Virus record (IMG/VR): IMGVR_UViG_3300027763_000038
Span: 1-64,000 of that record
Direction: 5' to 3' (one strand)
Source of the DNA: a virus
DNA: 64,000 bases
The translations under genes and the position numbers were made by a program. The notes below the pieces were generated by a model. It was not told the DNA's origin. It saw only the letters and a program-made list of their open reading frames with translations, and did no database searches. This document shows positions 16,866 through 24,779 of this stretch, piece by piece (within the stretch, counting starts at the first letter, position 1; every line of letters starts with the position of its first letter).

Positions 16866-16887
16866 ATCGAATTCTTTTTCATTCGAT
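16866..16887. promoter_or_regulatory. Perfect inverted repeat upstream of the RNR gene
   Basis: ATCGAAT (16866-16872), an 8-nt loop tctttttc, and ATTCGAT (16881-16887) form a 7-bp perfect stem within the 147-nt gap before the RNR gene. No run of T follows, so it is not an intrinsic terminator. It could be an operator or an mRNA leader hairpin. The rest of the gap holds a TATGAT at 16841 without a matching -35, and TAGGAG before ATG 16945. Confidence 0.5.
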
Positions 16888-16944
16888 AGTGTATTACCAA
16901 TAATCCACTTTAGTCAGAATCATTATAGGAGTACCATTTATATC

Positions 16945-19137
16945 ATGTCAGCTCTACAAGAACTTCAAAATTATACCTTCGTTAGTAAGTATGCCAGATG
17001 GTTAAGTGATCAAAATAGAAGGGAAACTTGGAAAGAAGCTGTAGACAGAGTTAGAGAAATGATGCACTCTCGTTATGATACATTTGGCATCTCGGAAGAG
17101 ATCGATTGGGCTTACGATATGATGTATAAGAAGAAAGTATTAGGTAGTCAGAGAGCATTACAATTTGGTGGAGATCCTATTCTCAAGCGACACGCTAAGA
17201 TATATAATTGCACAGCTTCTTATTGTGATAGACTAAGATTTTTCCAAGAGTGTTTTTGGTTACTATTGTGTGGATCAGGAACTGGTTTTAGTGTTCAAAA
17301 GCACCATGTTGCTAAACTACCATCATTAGAGCATGAAGTGGAAAAAGGACAATCAACTAAGTATGTTATTGATGATAGCATTGAAGGCTGGTCAAATGCT
17401 CTAGGCGTTTTATTGAGTTCCTATTTTAGTAAACCCATAGAAGAATTTAAACAATATAAGAATAGTCATATCTCATTTGATTATTCTAATATCAGACCAA
17501 AGGGCGCAGCACTAGCTTCTGGGGTGGGTAAAGCTCCGGGATATGAGCCACTAGCTAATGGTCTAGAAAAAATTCGTGCTTTGCTAGACCGACGTTTAGC
17601 AGATGGGCAAAAGAAACTTAGGCCTATTGACGCATATGATATTGTTATGCATAGTAGTGATGCTGTTTTATCTGGTGGTGTTCGCAGAAGTGCATCTTTA
17701 GCTTTGTTTAGTCATGATGACGAAGAAATGGCTAAAGCTAAGACTGGAAACTGGTATATTGAAAATCCACAAAGAGCACGAAGCAATAACTCTGCCCTAC
17801 TCTTAAAGAGTGATACAACTTTTGAAGAATTTTCTGCACTGATGCAATCAGTTAAAGAATTTGGAGAACCCGGATTTATCTGGAGCGAATCTACAGAAAT
17901 GATTTTTAATCCTTGTGTAGAAATTGGTATGTGGCCTATTGAAGAAGAATCTGGTAAGTCTGGATGGCAAGGTTGCAATCTTTCAACAATTAACTGTTCT
18001 AGTGTTGATGATGAAGAAGATTTTTATGAAAGATGCAAAGCAGCAGCTATTATTGGAACATTACAAGCTGGTTTTACAAAACTAGATTATCTTGGACAAA
18101 CTAGTGAGAAGATTTTTGCAAGAGAAGCTCTTTTAGGGGTGTCTTTAACTGGCACTATGGAAAAGCATGATCTTGTTCTTACAGAAAAGGCATTAACTAA
18201 GGGCGCTAAAATTGCTGTTGATACCAATAAGCATATTTCTAAGAAGATCAATATTAATCAAGCAGCTAGAGTCACATGTCTAAAACCAGAAGGAACATCA
18301 TCAAGTATGCTTGGTACTAGCTCTGGTATCCATCCACACCACGCTAAACGCTATATACGTCATGTGCAGGCCAATATTTTAGAAGCACCATACCAACACT
18401 TCAAAAAAGTAAACCCACAAGCCTGCGAAAAATCCTCGTGGTCTGCAAATAATACCGACGAAGTAGTTAAGTTTCCAATAGAAGTACCAGATGGAGCTAA
18501 ATTAAGAAATCAATTACCAGCAGTAGAAATGCTTTCTGTTGTAAAAGATACACAAAAGAATTGGGTTCATTCTGGCAAAAATAGATCATTATGTACACAA
18601 GAATATTTGAGTCACAATGTTAGTAATACTGTAACAGTGAAACCCGATGAATGGGATTCTGTAACAAAATATATCTATGATAATAGAAAGTATTTTGCAG
18701 GTATATCTTTAATTCCTCAAAGTGGAGACAAAGATTATCCACAAGCTCCTTTTACTACTGTTTATACTAGTAGAGAGATTGTTAAAGAATATGGAGATGC
18801 TGCATTGTGGTGTTCTGGTTTGATTGAGCTTGGTCTAAATGCTTTTAACAATAATCTATGGGCAGCTTGTGATTATGTTAGTTTAAATCAAGCCAAAGAT
18901 GGAGATGATGAAAATAAAGTTAGGTTTATTAATAAGATGAAAAACTTTGCTACTAAGTATTTTAATGGAGATAACAGGAGACTAACTTATTGCATGAAGG
19001 ATGTCTACAACTGGAAGTTATACTGTGATCTTTATGATAGTTTTGAGAAGGTGGACTATACTCAATTACTAGAAACAGAAGACAATACTGCGGGTATTGA
19101 GGAGATCAGCTGTGCTGGTGGGGCTTGTTTACTCTAA
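16945..19137 (+). CDS. nrdJ: Class II (adenosylcobalamin-dependent) ribonucleotide reductase
   Basis: 730 aa; TAGGAG precedes ATG 16945. It matches the monomeric, B12-dependent ribonucleoside-triphosphate reductase type. YNCTASYCDRL holds an active-site Cys, GSGTGFSVQ follows, LSGGVRRSASLALF forms part of the barrel, NPCVEIGMWP carries the thiyl-radical Cys region and GCNLSTINCSS the second redox Cys. CLKPEGTSSSMLGTSSGIHP is the phosphate/substrate loop. The C-terminal tail CAGGACLL carries the mobile redox Cys pair that receives electrons from thioredoxin-like proteins. It makes deoxynucleotides without oxygen or a second subunit, but needs host adenosylcobalamin. No cobalamin riboswitch is recognised upstream. 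Confidence 0.9.
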   Translation: MSALQELQNYTFVSKYARWLSDQNRRETWKEAVDRVREMMHSRYDTFGISEEIDWAYDMMYKKKVLGSQRALQFGGDPILKRHAKIYNCTASYCDRLRFFQECFWLLLCGSGTGFSVQKHHVAKLPSLEHEVEKGQSTKYVIDDSIEGWSNALGVLLSSYFSKPIEEFKQYKNSHISFDYSNIRPKGAALASGVGKAPGYEPLANGLEKIRALLDRRLADGQKKLRPIDAYDIVMHSSDAVLSGGVRRSASLALFSHDDEEMAKAKTGNWYIENPQRARSNNSALLLKSDTTFEEFSALMQSVKEFGEPGFIWSESTEMIFNPCVEIGMWPIEEESGKSGWQGCNLSTINCSSVDDEEDFYERCKAAAIIGTLQAGFTKLDYLGQTSEKIFAREALLGVSLTGTMEKHDLVLTEKALTKGAKIAVDTNKHISKKININQAARVTCLKPEGTSSSMLGTSSGIHPHHAKRYIRHVQANILEAPYQHFKKVNPQACEKSSWSANNTDEVVKFPIEVPDGAKLRNQLPAVEMLSVVKDTQKNWVHSGKNRSLCTQEYLSHNVSNTVTVKPDEWDSVTKYIYDNRKYFAGISLIPQSGDKDYPQAPFTTVYTSREIVKEYGDAALWCSGLIELGLNAFNNNLWAACDYVSLNQAKDGDDENKVRFINKMKNFATKYFNGDNRRLTYCMKDVYNWKLYCDLYDSFEKVDYTQLLETEDNTAGIEEISCAGGACLL

Positions 19138-19190
19138 TAGAGTTAACGGTCAATTAACTAGCAAGTGCTAATTGTTTACGATAATAATAC

Positions 19191-19214
19191 TTCTTATATG
19201 GTGTATTATAAGAA
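19191..19214. promoter_or_regulatory. Perfect inverted repeat between the RNR and phoH genes
   Basis: TTCTTATA (19191-19198), loop tggtgtat, and TATAAGAA (19207-19214) give an 8-bp perfect stem with an 8-nt loop, the same loop length as the repeat before the RNR gene. There is no T-run. A second possible hairpin (TAGC-AAGT-GCTA, flanked by CAAT/ATTG) lies at about 19151-19174 in the same 120-nt gap. Confidence 0.5.
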
Positions 19215-19257
19215 TAACTTGGGATCTCTATTCCATATATTAGCTAAAGGGTAAGCC

Positions 19258-19986
19258 TTGAGAAAAAATAAAACCACCAAGAAAAGGTCCAAGGTCATCG
19301 ATGCTACTAAAGAACTCCCCATCCCAGAAATTTACAGAAATAGGCTAAAACCCAGATCAGAAAACCAAAAGCAATATATCAGAGATATAGCAGAAAATGT
19401 TATTACATTCTGTCAAGGAGTTGCTGGTAGTGGCAAAACACATATTGCTGTTGGTATGGCTTTAGAATATTTACTGGACGACAAGGTAAAAAAGATTATT
19501 ATTACCAGACCAGTAGTTGAATCAGGAGAAAAGATTGGATATTTGCCCGGAACAGCAGAAGAAAAATTACATCCTTATCTATTACCATTATTAGATGAAG
19601 TAAATCATTTCATACCTAGTGCTAAATACGCTAGTCTTAAAACTAATAATAAAATAGAAATTGTTCCTCTTGGATTAATGAGAGGACGTAATTTTCATAA
19701 TGCTTTTATCGTAGCAGATGAATGTCAAAATGCTTCGTATGATCAGTTAAAAATGTTACTAACAAGAATTGGTACTAACAGCAAAATGGTATTAACTGGG
19801 GACGTTAGTCAATCAGATTTACACAGACATATGCAGGGTGGTTTTTGGTCTATGACAAATGCCTTAGCTGATATTGAGGGTATTGCTGTTGCTAGACTAG
19901 AAGCATCAGATATTGTTAGAAATCCAATTATAGGAAAAATTATCGGACGACTAGACAACTACGAAAAAGATGAAACCTCAAAATAG
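19258..19986 (+). CDS. phoH: PhoH-like ATPase
   Basis: 242 aa; the start is TTG 19258 with AAAGGG 6 nt upstream, and no ATG lies near the domain start. P-loop ATPase of the PhoH family: Walker A GVAGSGKTHIA at about residues 52-62, IITRPVVESGEKIGYLPG (the PhoH-specific loop) at about 80-97, Walker B-like VADECQNAS, then LTRIG and TGDVSQSDLH (sensor region). This is the core domain only, as in many phage PhoH proteins, with no N-terminal PIN domain. Its role in phages is unsettled; links to phosphate stress and RNA metabolism have been proposed. It overlaps the HNH gene by 17 nt. Confidence 0.88.
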   Translation: MRKNKTTKKRSKVIDATKELPIPEIYRNRLKPRSENQKQYIRDIAENVITFCQGVAGSGKTHIAVGMALEYLLDDKVKKIIITRPVVESGEKIGYLPGTAEEKLHPYLLPLLDEVNHFIPSAKYASLKTNNKIEIVPLGLMRGRNFHNAFIVADECQNASYDQLKMLLTRIGTNSKMVLTGDVSQSDLHRHMQGGFWSMTNALADIEGIAVARLEASDIVRNPIIGKIIGRLDNYEKDETSK

Positions 19987-20551
19987 TAGATGCTTAATTT
20001 TAAATGCTGATTACACCCCACTAGGTATCATCTCTTGGAAAAGAGCTTTGGTGTGGTCTTTCAGACACGATGAGAATTCTCATGTAGGTGTAGAAATTAT
20101 AGATTTCTATAAAGATGATCATATCTGTGGTGCTAACAATAAAAAAATACCGATACCAGCAGTAGTTAAAACAGCAAAATATTTTCGTCTAAATCTCCAG
20201 AGCGTTAATTTTTCTAGAAAAAATTTATTCATTAGAGATAATTATAGCTGTCAGTATTGTGGTTCTGAAAAAGAAATCAATCAATTAACTTATGATCATG
20301 TTATTCCTAAATCTGTTTGGAACAAAAATATAGGATCACCTACTTGTTGGACAAATATTGTTACAGCTTGTGTTGAGTGTAACCGCAAGAAGGGTAATAG
20401 AACACCAAAAGAGGCCAATATGCCTCTTAGAAATCTTCCAGTAGTACCAAATAAAAGTGCAAAGTACTTGCCAGTTAGAGGACTTCTTCTTAAGATAAGG
20501 TCAGACATTCCCAAGGAATGGACGATTTACCTTCCAGAGTCTTATTTATAA
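19970..20551 (+). CDS. HNH endonuclease
   Basis: 193 aa. The N-terminal segment RCLILNADYTPLGIISWKRA is characteristic of a widespread HNH family. The nuclease core is intact: CQYCG and CVECNRKKGNRTP provide the two CxxC zinc knuckles, DHVIPKS the catalytic HNH His/Asp, with LTYDH before it. The family cleaves DNA, often as free-standing or repair-type nucleases in phages and bacteria; the target is unknown. It overlaps phoH at its start (17 nt) and the FmdB-like gene at its stop (TAATG), so it is part of the replication operon rather than an isolated insertion. Confidence 0.85.
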   Translation: MKPQNSRCLILNADYTPLGIISWKRALVWSFRHDENSHVGVEIIDFYKDDHICGANNKKIPIPAVVKTAKYFRLNLQSVNFSRKNLFIRDNYSCQYCGSEKEINQLTYDHVIPKSVWNKNIGSPTCWTNIVTACVECNRKKGNRTPKEANMPLRNLPVVPNKSAKYLPVRGLLLKIRSDIPKEWTIYLPESYL

Positions 20552-20901
20552 TGCCGTGCTATACATATTGTTGCGAAAAGTGTGAAGCTAAATTTGAATT
20601 AGTAGTTCCCATCAAAGACTATGTGGATCAACCAAAGTGTGAACATTGTAATAGCAAGAAAACATACAGACTATATATGGAAGATATTAAAACTCTCAAT
20701 ACTTCCATCAAAAAGTCAGATAGCGAACTTAAGACACTTGGCGATTTAGCTAATCGTAATAGAGATAGGCTTAGTCAAGACCATAAGATAAGTTTAGAAA
20801 AAAAACATAACGACTATAAAGAAGAGCCATCTCAAAAAGAACTACCTAAAGGTATGTCTAGAATACAAAAACCTAAATTCAAAACTAAATGGACCTCCTA
20901 A
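20551..20901 (+). CDS. FmdB-like zinc-ribbon protein
   Basis: 116 aa from ATG 20551 (overlapping the HNH stop); an upstream ATG at 20518 would add 11 residues from the HNH frame and is unlikely, since FmdB proteins begin MP-x-Y-x-Y. The N-terminus MPCYTYCCEKCEAKFELVV carries the first CxxC and CEHCNSKKTYRLY the second, forming one zinc ribbon. The rest is a charged, helical, probably disordered tail rich in Lys, Asp, Glu and Ser, ending in basic KPKFKTKWTS. FmdB-type ribbons are regulatory or nucleic-acid-binding in bacteria; here it sits among replication genes. Its partner is unknown. Confidence 0.7.
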   Translation: MPCYTYCCEKCEAKFELVVPIKDYVDQPKCEHCNSKKTYRLYMEDIKTLNTSIKKSDSELKTLGDLANRNRDRLSQDHKISLEKKHNDYKEEPSQKELPKGMSRIQKPKFKTKWTS

Positions 20902-20916
20902 GAAGGATCAGATACT

Positions 20917-21312
20917 ATGGATAATTTTATTTTTAATCCTGAGAGCAAATATTCATCAGAGAATATTGATGAAGAAATTGTTTCTGAGTTCTTTACTTTA
21001 TCTGGAATGGAAGACTTTTTGGATACAGATGATCTTCCACAAATAAAAACTGAAACAGATTCTGTTTTTGCTAAAAGAACAAAAAGGAAGAATGGAACAA
21101 CTAAATTTACTATTAGGCTAAGTAATAATGGTAAACTATATAATCCGGTATCTATTTTGGGTCAAGAAATTAATCATAGTTTTTTGAATAGAGTTTGTCG
21201 ATCAAATAATAAATTTGCTGAAGTAAACCAAAAGGTGTTTAATTGGTATGTCAAATTTTTAAAAACCAAAAATGTTGCATGGCTTCACAATGCTGAAAGA
21301 GAGAAAGAATAA
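20917..21312 (+). CDS. Hypothetical protein in the replication cluster
   Basis: 131 aa; AAGGA lies 9 nt before ATG 20917. An acidic N-terminal third (FLDTDDLPQIKTE) is followed by a basic, nucleic-acid-binding-like middle (FAKRTKRKNGTTKFTIRL, then KLYNPVSILGQEI) and an aromatic-rich end (FNWYVKFLKTKNVAWLHN). I recognise no family. Its stop overlaps the start of the next gene, and its place between FmdB-like and RecA-like genes suggests a replication or packaging accessory. Charge pattern only, no motif. Confidence 0.55.
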   Translation: MDNFIFNPESKYSSENIDEEIVSEFFTLSGMEDFLDTDDLPQIKTETDSVFAKRTKRKNGTTKFTIRLSNNGKLYNPVSILGQEINHSFLNRVCRSNNKFAEVNQKVFNWYVKFLKTKNVAWLHNAEREKE

Positions 21313-21653
21313 TGGCTAGAATTAATAAGATTCAAAAGTACGCTGCTCTATGGCTGAATAGTCAAGGGTGGGATTCTCCAAAGATTGCAAATGAACTATC
21401 TCTTACTGATAGTCAGGTTAAGAATGTTGTAGATAGTCCATCGACTACTCCTCAAGCTTCTATCAAAACTGTTTCTTCTCCTATGGGTAAATCTCCATCG
21501 AAGAACTTAATGATTAATGAAAGTGCTGGAGGTACTCGTAAAGTCTCTATTATGACTAAAGAAGCTTCTGCTATGAATGACGATCTAAAGAAAGCTAATC
21601 ATCCAGAAGGACGTAAGAATCAAAAGGGTATTTTCAGACCATTTAATAATTAA
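21312..21653 (+). CDS. Small protein with possible helix-turn-helix N-terminus
   Basis: 113 aa. The first 40 residues (YAALWLNSQGWDSPKIANEL, then SLTDSQVKNVV) read like an HTH with the recognition helix at SDSQVKNVV-type spacing. The rest is low-complexity and Ser/Pro/Lys-rich, ending KGIFRPFNN. It overlaps the upstream stop by 1 nt and lies 6 nt from the next gene. It may be a small DNA-binding regulator or adaptor; that is inference from the first 40 residues, and no family is recognised. Confidence 0.55.
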   Translation: MARINKIQKYAALWLNSQGWDSPKIANELSLTDSQVKNVVDSPSTTPQASIKTVSSPMGKSPSKNLMINESAGGTRKVSIMTKEASAMNDDLKKANHPEGRKNQKGIFRPFNN

Positions 21654-21659
21654 ACTATT

Positions 21660-22076
21660 ATGATAGAATCATTTGAAAGCATATACGAACAATTGACAGA
21701 AGAAGAAAAACAGCTTCTGGCTAAGATAGAAAATAAACTAAATTCTGTTGTAGAAGAAATTAAGGATAATCGCTTTGTAAATATTGATACGGATAATCCT
21801 AATGTTGTTCCAGACTTTTCAGAAAAACATCCAGATTTGATACACCCCAAACATCTGACAATAGCTCCTCATGAAATTACATTTTTAATTAAAGCAGAAG
21901 TTTCTGAGATAGATGACAAAGGATATCTCGGTGAGATTAAAGAGATAGTAGAAAAATATTATCATGTACCAGTTAAAGCCAAAGACGATTATGAGATATA
22001 CATGAATAAATTTTTTGAGAAGTTTCATTCTTCCTTGGAAAGCGTTTGTCAGGAATTAAACCAGTTTAAAAAGTAA
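21660..22076 (+). CDS. Hypothetical protein, helical
   Basis: 138 aa, acidic, with helical N- and C-termini (IYEQLTEEEKQLLAKIENKL; FFEKFHSSLESVCQELNQF) around a beta-like middle (ITFLIKAEVSEIDDKGYLG). No domain recognised. Stop and next start overlap (TAATG), placing it in the same translational unit as the unknown 139-aa protein and the RecA-like gene, so a replication or recombination accessory role is possible but unproven. Confidence 0.55.
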   Translation: MIESFESIYEQLTEEEKQLLAKIENKLNSVVEEIKDNRFVNIDTDNPNVVPDFSEKHPDLIHPKHLTIAPHEITFLIKAEVSEIDDKGYLGEIKEIVEKYYHVPVKAKDDYEIYMNKFFEKFHSSLESVCQELNQFKK

Positions 22077-22495
22077 TGTGCGACAAATACATATCTAAGT
22101 ATTCTAATGGGAAAGAAGTGTCCCAGGCTCAGTTTATTACAGAGATTATCTGTGAACGTAAAGCTCAAAAAGACAAGCTAGATCTACATTATCGTTTTTG
22201 GGTACATAATAAGTGGGCAACTTTTTTCAGAAACCAAATAGGTTCAGCTCATAAGTTGCTTAAGACGTATTCAGCTAAGGCGATCATAAGGGCTCTCAAT
22301 ACTGATCAGGGGAAGAAAATCTATTCTTTGCGAGCACCCCATCTGCCTGCTATTATAGAACAACAAGAAATTAATATTACACAAGAAAACACAACTCTTA
22401 GTTTAAATATTGAAAGAAAAGATAATATCACCTTTGGTATTAAATCTCCAGTTTCTAAAAACATTATTTCCAAGCTTAAGGATTTAGATCAATGA
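22076..22495 (+). CDS. Hypothetical protein directly upstream of the recombinase
   Basis: 139 aa. The N-terminal half is basic and aromatic (LHYRFWVHNKWATFFRNQI, then SAHKLLKTYSAKAIIRALN), consistent with nucleic-acid contact; the C-terminal half is beta-like (TTLSLNIERKDNITFGIKS). Overlaps the previous stop by 1 nt and the RecA-like start by 4 nt (ATGA). Strong coupling to the recombinase suggests a loading or regulatory partner. I recognise no homologous family. Confidence 0.55.
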   Translation: MCDKYISKYSNGKEVSQAQFITEIICERKAQKDKLDLHYRFWVHNKWATFFRNQIGSAHKLLKTYSAKAIIRALNTDQGKKIYSLRAPHLPAIIEQQEINITQENTTLSLNIERKDNITFGIKSPVSKNIISKLKDLDQ

Positions 22496-23517
22496 GTCTC
22501 AAAGAAGATGTAATTAAAAATTTTGGTAATGAAATCATGCTAACGGCAAGCGCTGTTGTTGACAAGAAGCTCATTACGATTCCTGTGAGTCCTTCTCTGG
22601 ACATTATTTTAAATGGAGGTGTCCCAGAAGGAAGTTTTATGATTTTAACCGGACAACCCAAATGTGGAAAGACCACAACCTCTTTAGACTTCGCTGCCAC
22701 AGCACAAAAACCCGAATATGCTTATCAGGGATTCAAAGAGGGTAGAGAAGTGTACTACCTTAACATTGAAGGTAGATTAAAGAAAAGAGATCTAGAAGGA
22801 ATTCCAGGATTAAATCTAGATAGATTTCATATTATAGGTTCTCAGCAAGGTAAGATTTTACACGCAGAAGAATATCTTCAGATTGGCGAGAGAATTATTA
22901 ACGAAATTCCCGGATGTGTTCTAATCATAGACTCCTACTCTGCATTATGTACTGAAACAGAAATTACTTCCGATATGAATAAGATGCAAAGAGCAGATGG
23001 CGCTAAACTATTAGCTAAGTTTTGCAGGAAAGTGGCGAATGTTATTCCTGTGAATAGAAATATTGTTATTGGTATTACTCATCTTATGGGTAATCCGGGA
23101 ACCGGTCATGTTGAGTGGAAAGAAAAGAGTGGTCAGGCTATTGCTTATCAGACAGATATTAAACTAAGAGCTAAGTTCCACACAGCTTGGAAAATTGGGT
23201 CGGCAGAAGATGGTCAACAAATTGGTCAAGAAATTCAATGGCAAGTAATGTGTTCTGCGTTAGGCGCTCCCGGTGGGACTATTACTAGCTATATTCGATA
23301 TGGTCAAGGTATAGATAAGCAAATGGAATTACTTATGCTTGCAGTTGATATTGGCATTATACAAAAGGGTGGAGCTTGGTATACTCTAACTTCAGTTACA
23401 GACAAGCCCAAATTTCAAGGAACAGAGAAACTAAGACAATATATAGTAGATAATCCTTCTGTCTATGATAGCTTACTAGCACAAGTCAAGGAAACAATGG
23501 GCATTAAATGCAAGTAA
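22492..23517 (+). CDS. RecA/UvsX-like recombinase
   Basis: 341 aa. RecA-fold ATPase: Walker A GQPKCGKTT (residues about 54-62), the SLDIILNGGVPEGSFMILT strand before it as in RecA/UvsX, Walker B CVLIIDSYSAL (about 142-152), and an NIVIGITHLMGNPGTG strand-loop matching the MAW/L2 DNA-binding area. The C-terminus (EKLRQYIVDNPSVYDSLL) resembles a small UvsX-type lid. It polymerises on ssDNA, catalyses strand exchange and supports recombination-dependent replication. Replication partners in the window are SSB, DnaB-like helicase and the possible annealing protein at 40779. Overlaps the EDxHD nuclease gene by 10 nt. Confidence 0.82.
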   Translation: MSLKEDVIKNFGNEIMLTASAVVDKKLITIPVSPSLDIILNGGVPEGSFMILTGQPKCGKTTTSLDFAATAQKPEYAYQGFKEGREVYYLNIEGRLKKRDLEGIPGLNLDRFHIIGSQQGKILHAEEYLQIGERIINEIPGCVLIIDSYSALCTETEITSDMNKMQRADGAKLLAKFCRKVANVIPVNRNIVIGITHLMGNPGTGHVEWKEKSGQAIAYQTDIKLRAKFHTAWKIGSAEDGQQIGQEIQWQVMCSALGAPGGTITSYIRYGQGIDKQMELLMLAVDIGIIQKGGAWYTLTSVTDKPKFQGTEKLRQYIVDNPSVYDSLLAQVKETMGIKCK

Positions 23518-23918
23518 AAGACCTTGATGGAAACATATGTAATTGGCAACTTATTGGAGGCATTGCTCATGGGAAGGCTAAAAACAAATCGTCCTTGCAT
23601 TTGGTTGCTAGGGACTTACTACATAAATGCTTCCCCACGATGCAAATTCTGGAAGAAGTGCCGATTCCTCTAAGAAGATCAGAAACTTTATACTTAGATT
23701 TCTATATCCCTCTATTAAAGAAAACAATAGAGGTACATGGAGAGCAACACTATAAATTTGTTCCCTTCTATCATAACACTTTGTTAGGATTTGTTAGACA
23801 TAAGAAAAGAGATCAAGAAAAACAGGAATGGTGTGATATAAATGGCATAACTTATATTGAGTTACCATTTCATGAAGATGTAGAACTTTGGTCTAATAGG
23901 ATAAAAAATGAGCAATAA
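23508..23918 (+). CDS. Vsr-fold (EDxHD-type) endonuclease next to recA
   Basis: 136 aa. The pattern Glu49/50, Asp64 (LYLDFYIP), then Glu75-Val-His-Gly (EVHGEQHY, His81) and Asp102 (KKRDQEKQEW) matches the EDxHD catalytic layout of Vsr-like homing endonucleases such as phage-encoded I-Bth0305I. That enzyme acts on a phage recA, which fits its position here against the RecA-like gene. The protein is short, with only the nuclease core visible. It overlaps the recombinase stop by 10 nt and the next gene by 11 nt, so it is embedded in the operon and may be domesticated. Target and activity are inferred. Confidence 0.65.
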   Translation: MQVKDLDGNICNWQLIGGIAHGKAKNKSSLHLVARDLLHKCFPTMQILEEVPIPLRRSETLYLDFYIPLLKKTIEVHGEQHYKFVPFYHNTLLGFVRHKKRDQEKQEWCDINGITYIELPFHEDVELWSNRIKNEQ

Positions 23919-24402
23919 AACTGCTAAAGAAGAATTGCAAGATTGGGATAATCTTCTAGATGAATATGAAAACAATCTAGGACTACCTAGATATGCTGCT
24001 GGAGGTTTACCAGAAGCAGAGTTAAATAGTTATCTCTCTATGAACAGGGATGAACTAGAAAAATTAACACCAGAAGATTGTGGTCAGATTTCTTACAGAC
24101 TAGCACAGTTCTCTTTTCATGTTCAGAGAACCATTAATAGAGAAATAGCTAGATATAACTGGGCAGAAGATACTACTAAGATAGTGATAGCAGATGATAT
24201 CAATAACTATAAAGGTTATGGATACGTTGAAAAATCTAATCAGGCCATTAAACATAATGATAAAGCACAGTCCTTAAATAAAATTAAGATTTATGCTAAA
24301 CAAAGAACTGATAGACTATCGTATATAGCTAATTCTATTAAGAATCTGTCGGATATTCTGATTGCTATCCAAAGAATGAAAGTGACTAAACATGGACAAT
24401 AA
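23908..24402 (+). CDS. Conserved-looking hypothetical phage protein
   Basis: 164 aa, helical and acidic in the first third (ELQDWDNLLDEYENNL). QISYRLAQFSFHVQRTINRE and the following IARYNWAEDTTKI suggest a packed helical domain, and the C-terminal half is Lys-rich (LNKIKIYAKQRTDRLSYIAN). No motif that I can name. Overlaps neighbours by about 11 nt on both sides. Position between the EDxHD nuclease and a zinc-ribbon protein upstream of the helicase suggests a replication accessory such as a helicase loader; that is speculation. Confidence 0.55.
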   Translation: MSNKTAKEELQDWDNLLDEYENNLGLPRYAAGGLPEAELNSYLSMNRDELEKLTPEDCGQISYRLAQFSFHVQRTINREIARYNWAEDTTKIVIADDINNYKGYGYVEKSNQAIKHNDKAQSLNKIKIYAKQRTDRLSYIANSIKNLSDILIAIQRMKVTKHGQ

Positions 24403-24778
24403 TATTAATCTAGATCCTCAACAAATACAGCAGATGATTTTAATGCTTCAATCAATGCTACCGAAGCAGGATGGCTCAGAACAGAAAAACTTGAAGACTA
24501 AAAAGAAAGCTCCTCGTACTAATAATAAAAGTAAAGAGTCAACATCAAAGCCTTCAAATAATAAATTTGATTCTATGATGGAAAAAAGAATGCACATGGA
24601 AGATATCGAAATAGATAAGAAATTAATAGTTCAACCTCCAGTTCCAAGAGCAAGACCATTTAATTTGGTGACTGCTACTTGTAGAGTTTGTGGAAAGAAA
24701 GAGACTGTTAATCCAGTACTGATTACAGACTCAATAGACAGATATAAGTGCAACAAATGTTCCGGAGCAGCAGGTTAA
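24392..24778 (+). CDS. Small protein with C-terminal zinc ribbon
   Basis: 128 aa. Residues 1-60 are low-complexity and Gln/Lys/Ser-rich (QQIQQMILMLQSMLP, then KTKKKAPRTNNKSKES), probably disordered. The C-terminal 35 residues have two CxxC knuckles (CRVCGKKE and CNKCSGAAG) for one zinc. It could bind nucleic acid or a protein partner. It ends 1 nt before the helicase start, so it is co-expressed with it. Confidence 0.6.
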   Translation: MDNNINLDPQQIQQMILMLQSMLPKQDGSEQKNLKTKKKAPRTNNKSKESTSKPSNNKFDSMMEKRMHMEDIEIDKKLIVQPPVPRARPFNLVTATCRVCGKKETVNPVLITDSIDRYKCNKCSGAAG

Positions 24779-24779
24779 T

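Noticed and set aside
16798-16944. Cobalamin riboswitch before the B12-dependent reductase
   Set aside because: The gap is short and I could not find the B12-box pattern; only a simple hairpin is visible.
19138-19257. tRNA gene in the RNR-phoH gap
   Set aside because: No cloverleaf, anticodon stem or CCA end could be drawn; the repeats form simple hairpins.
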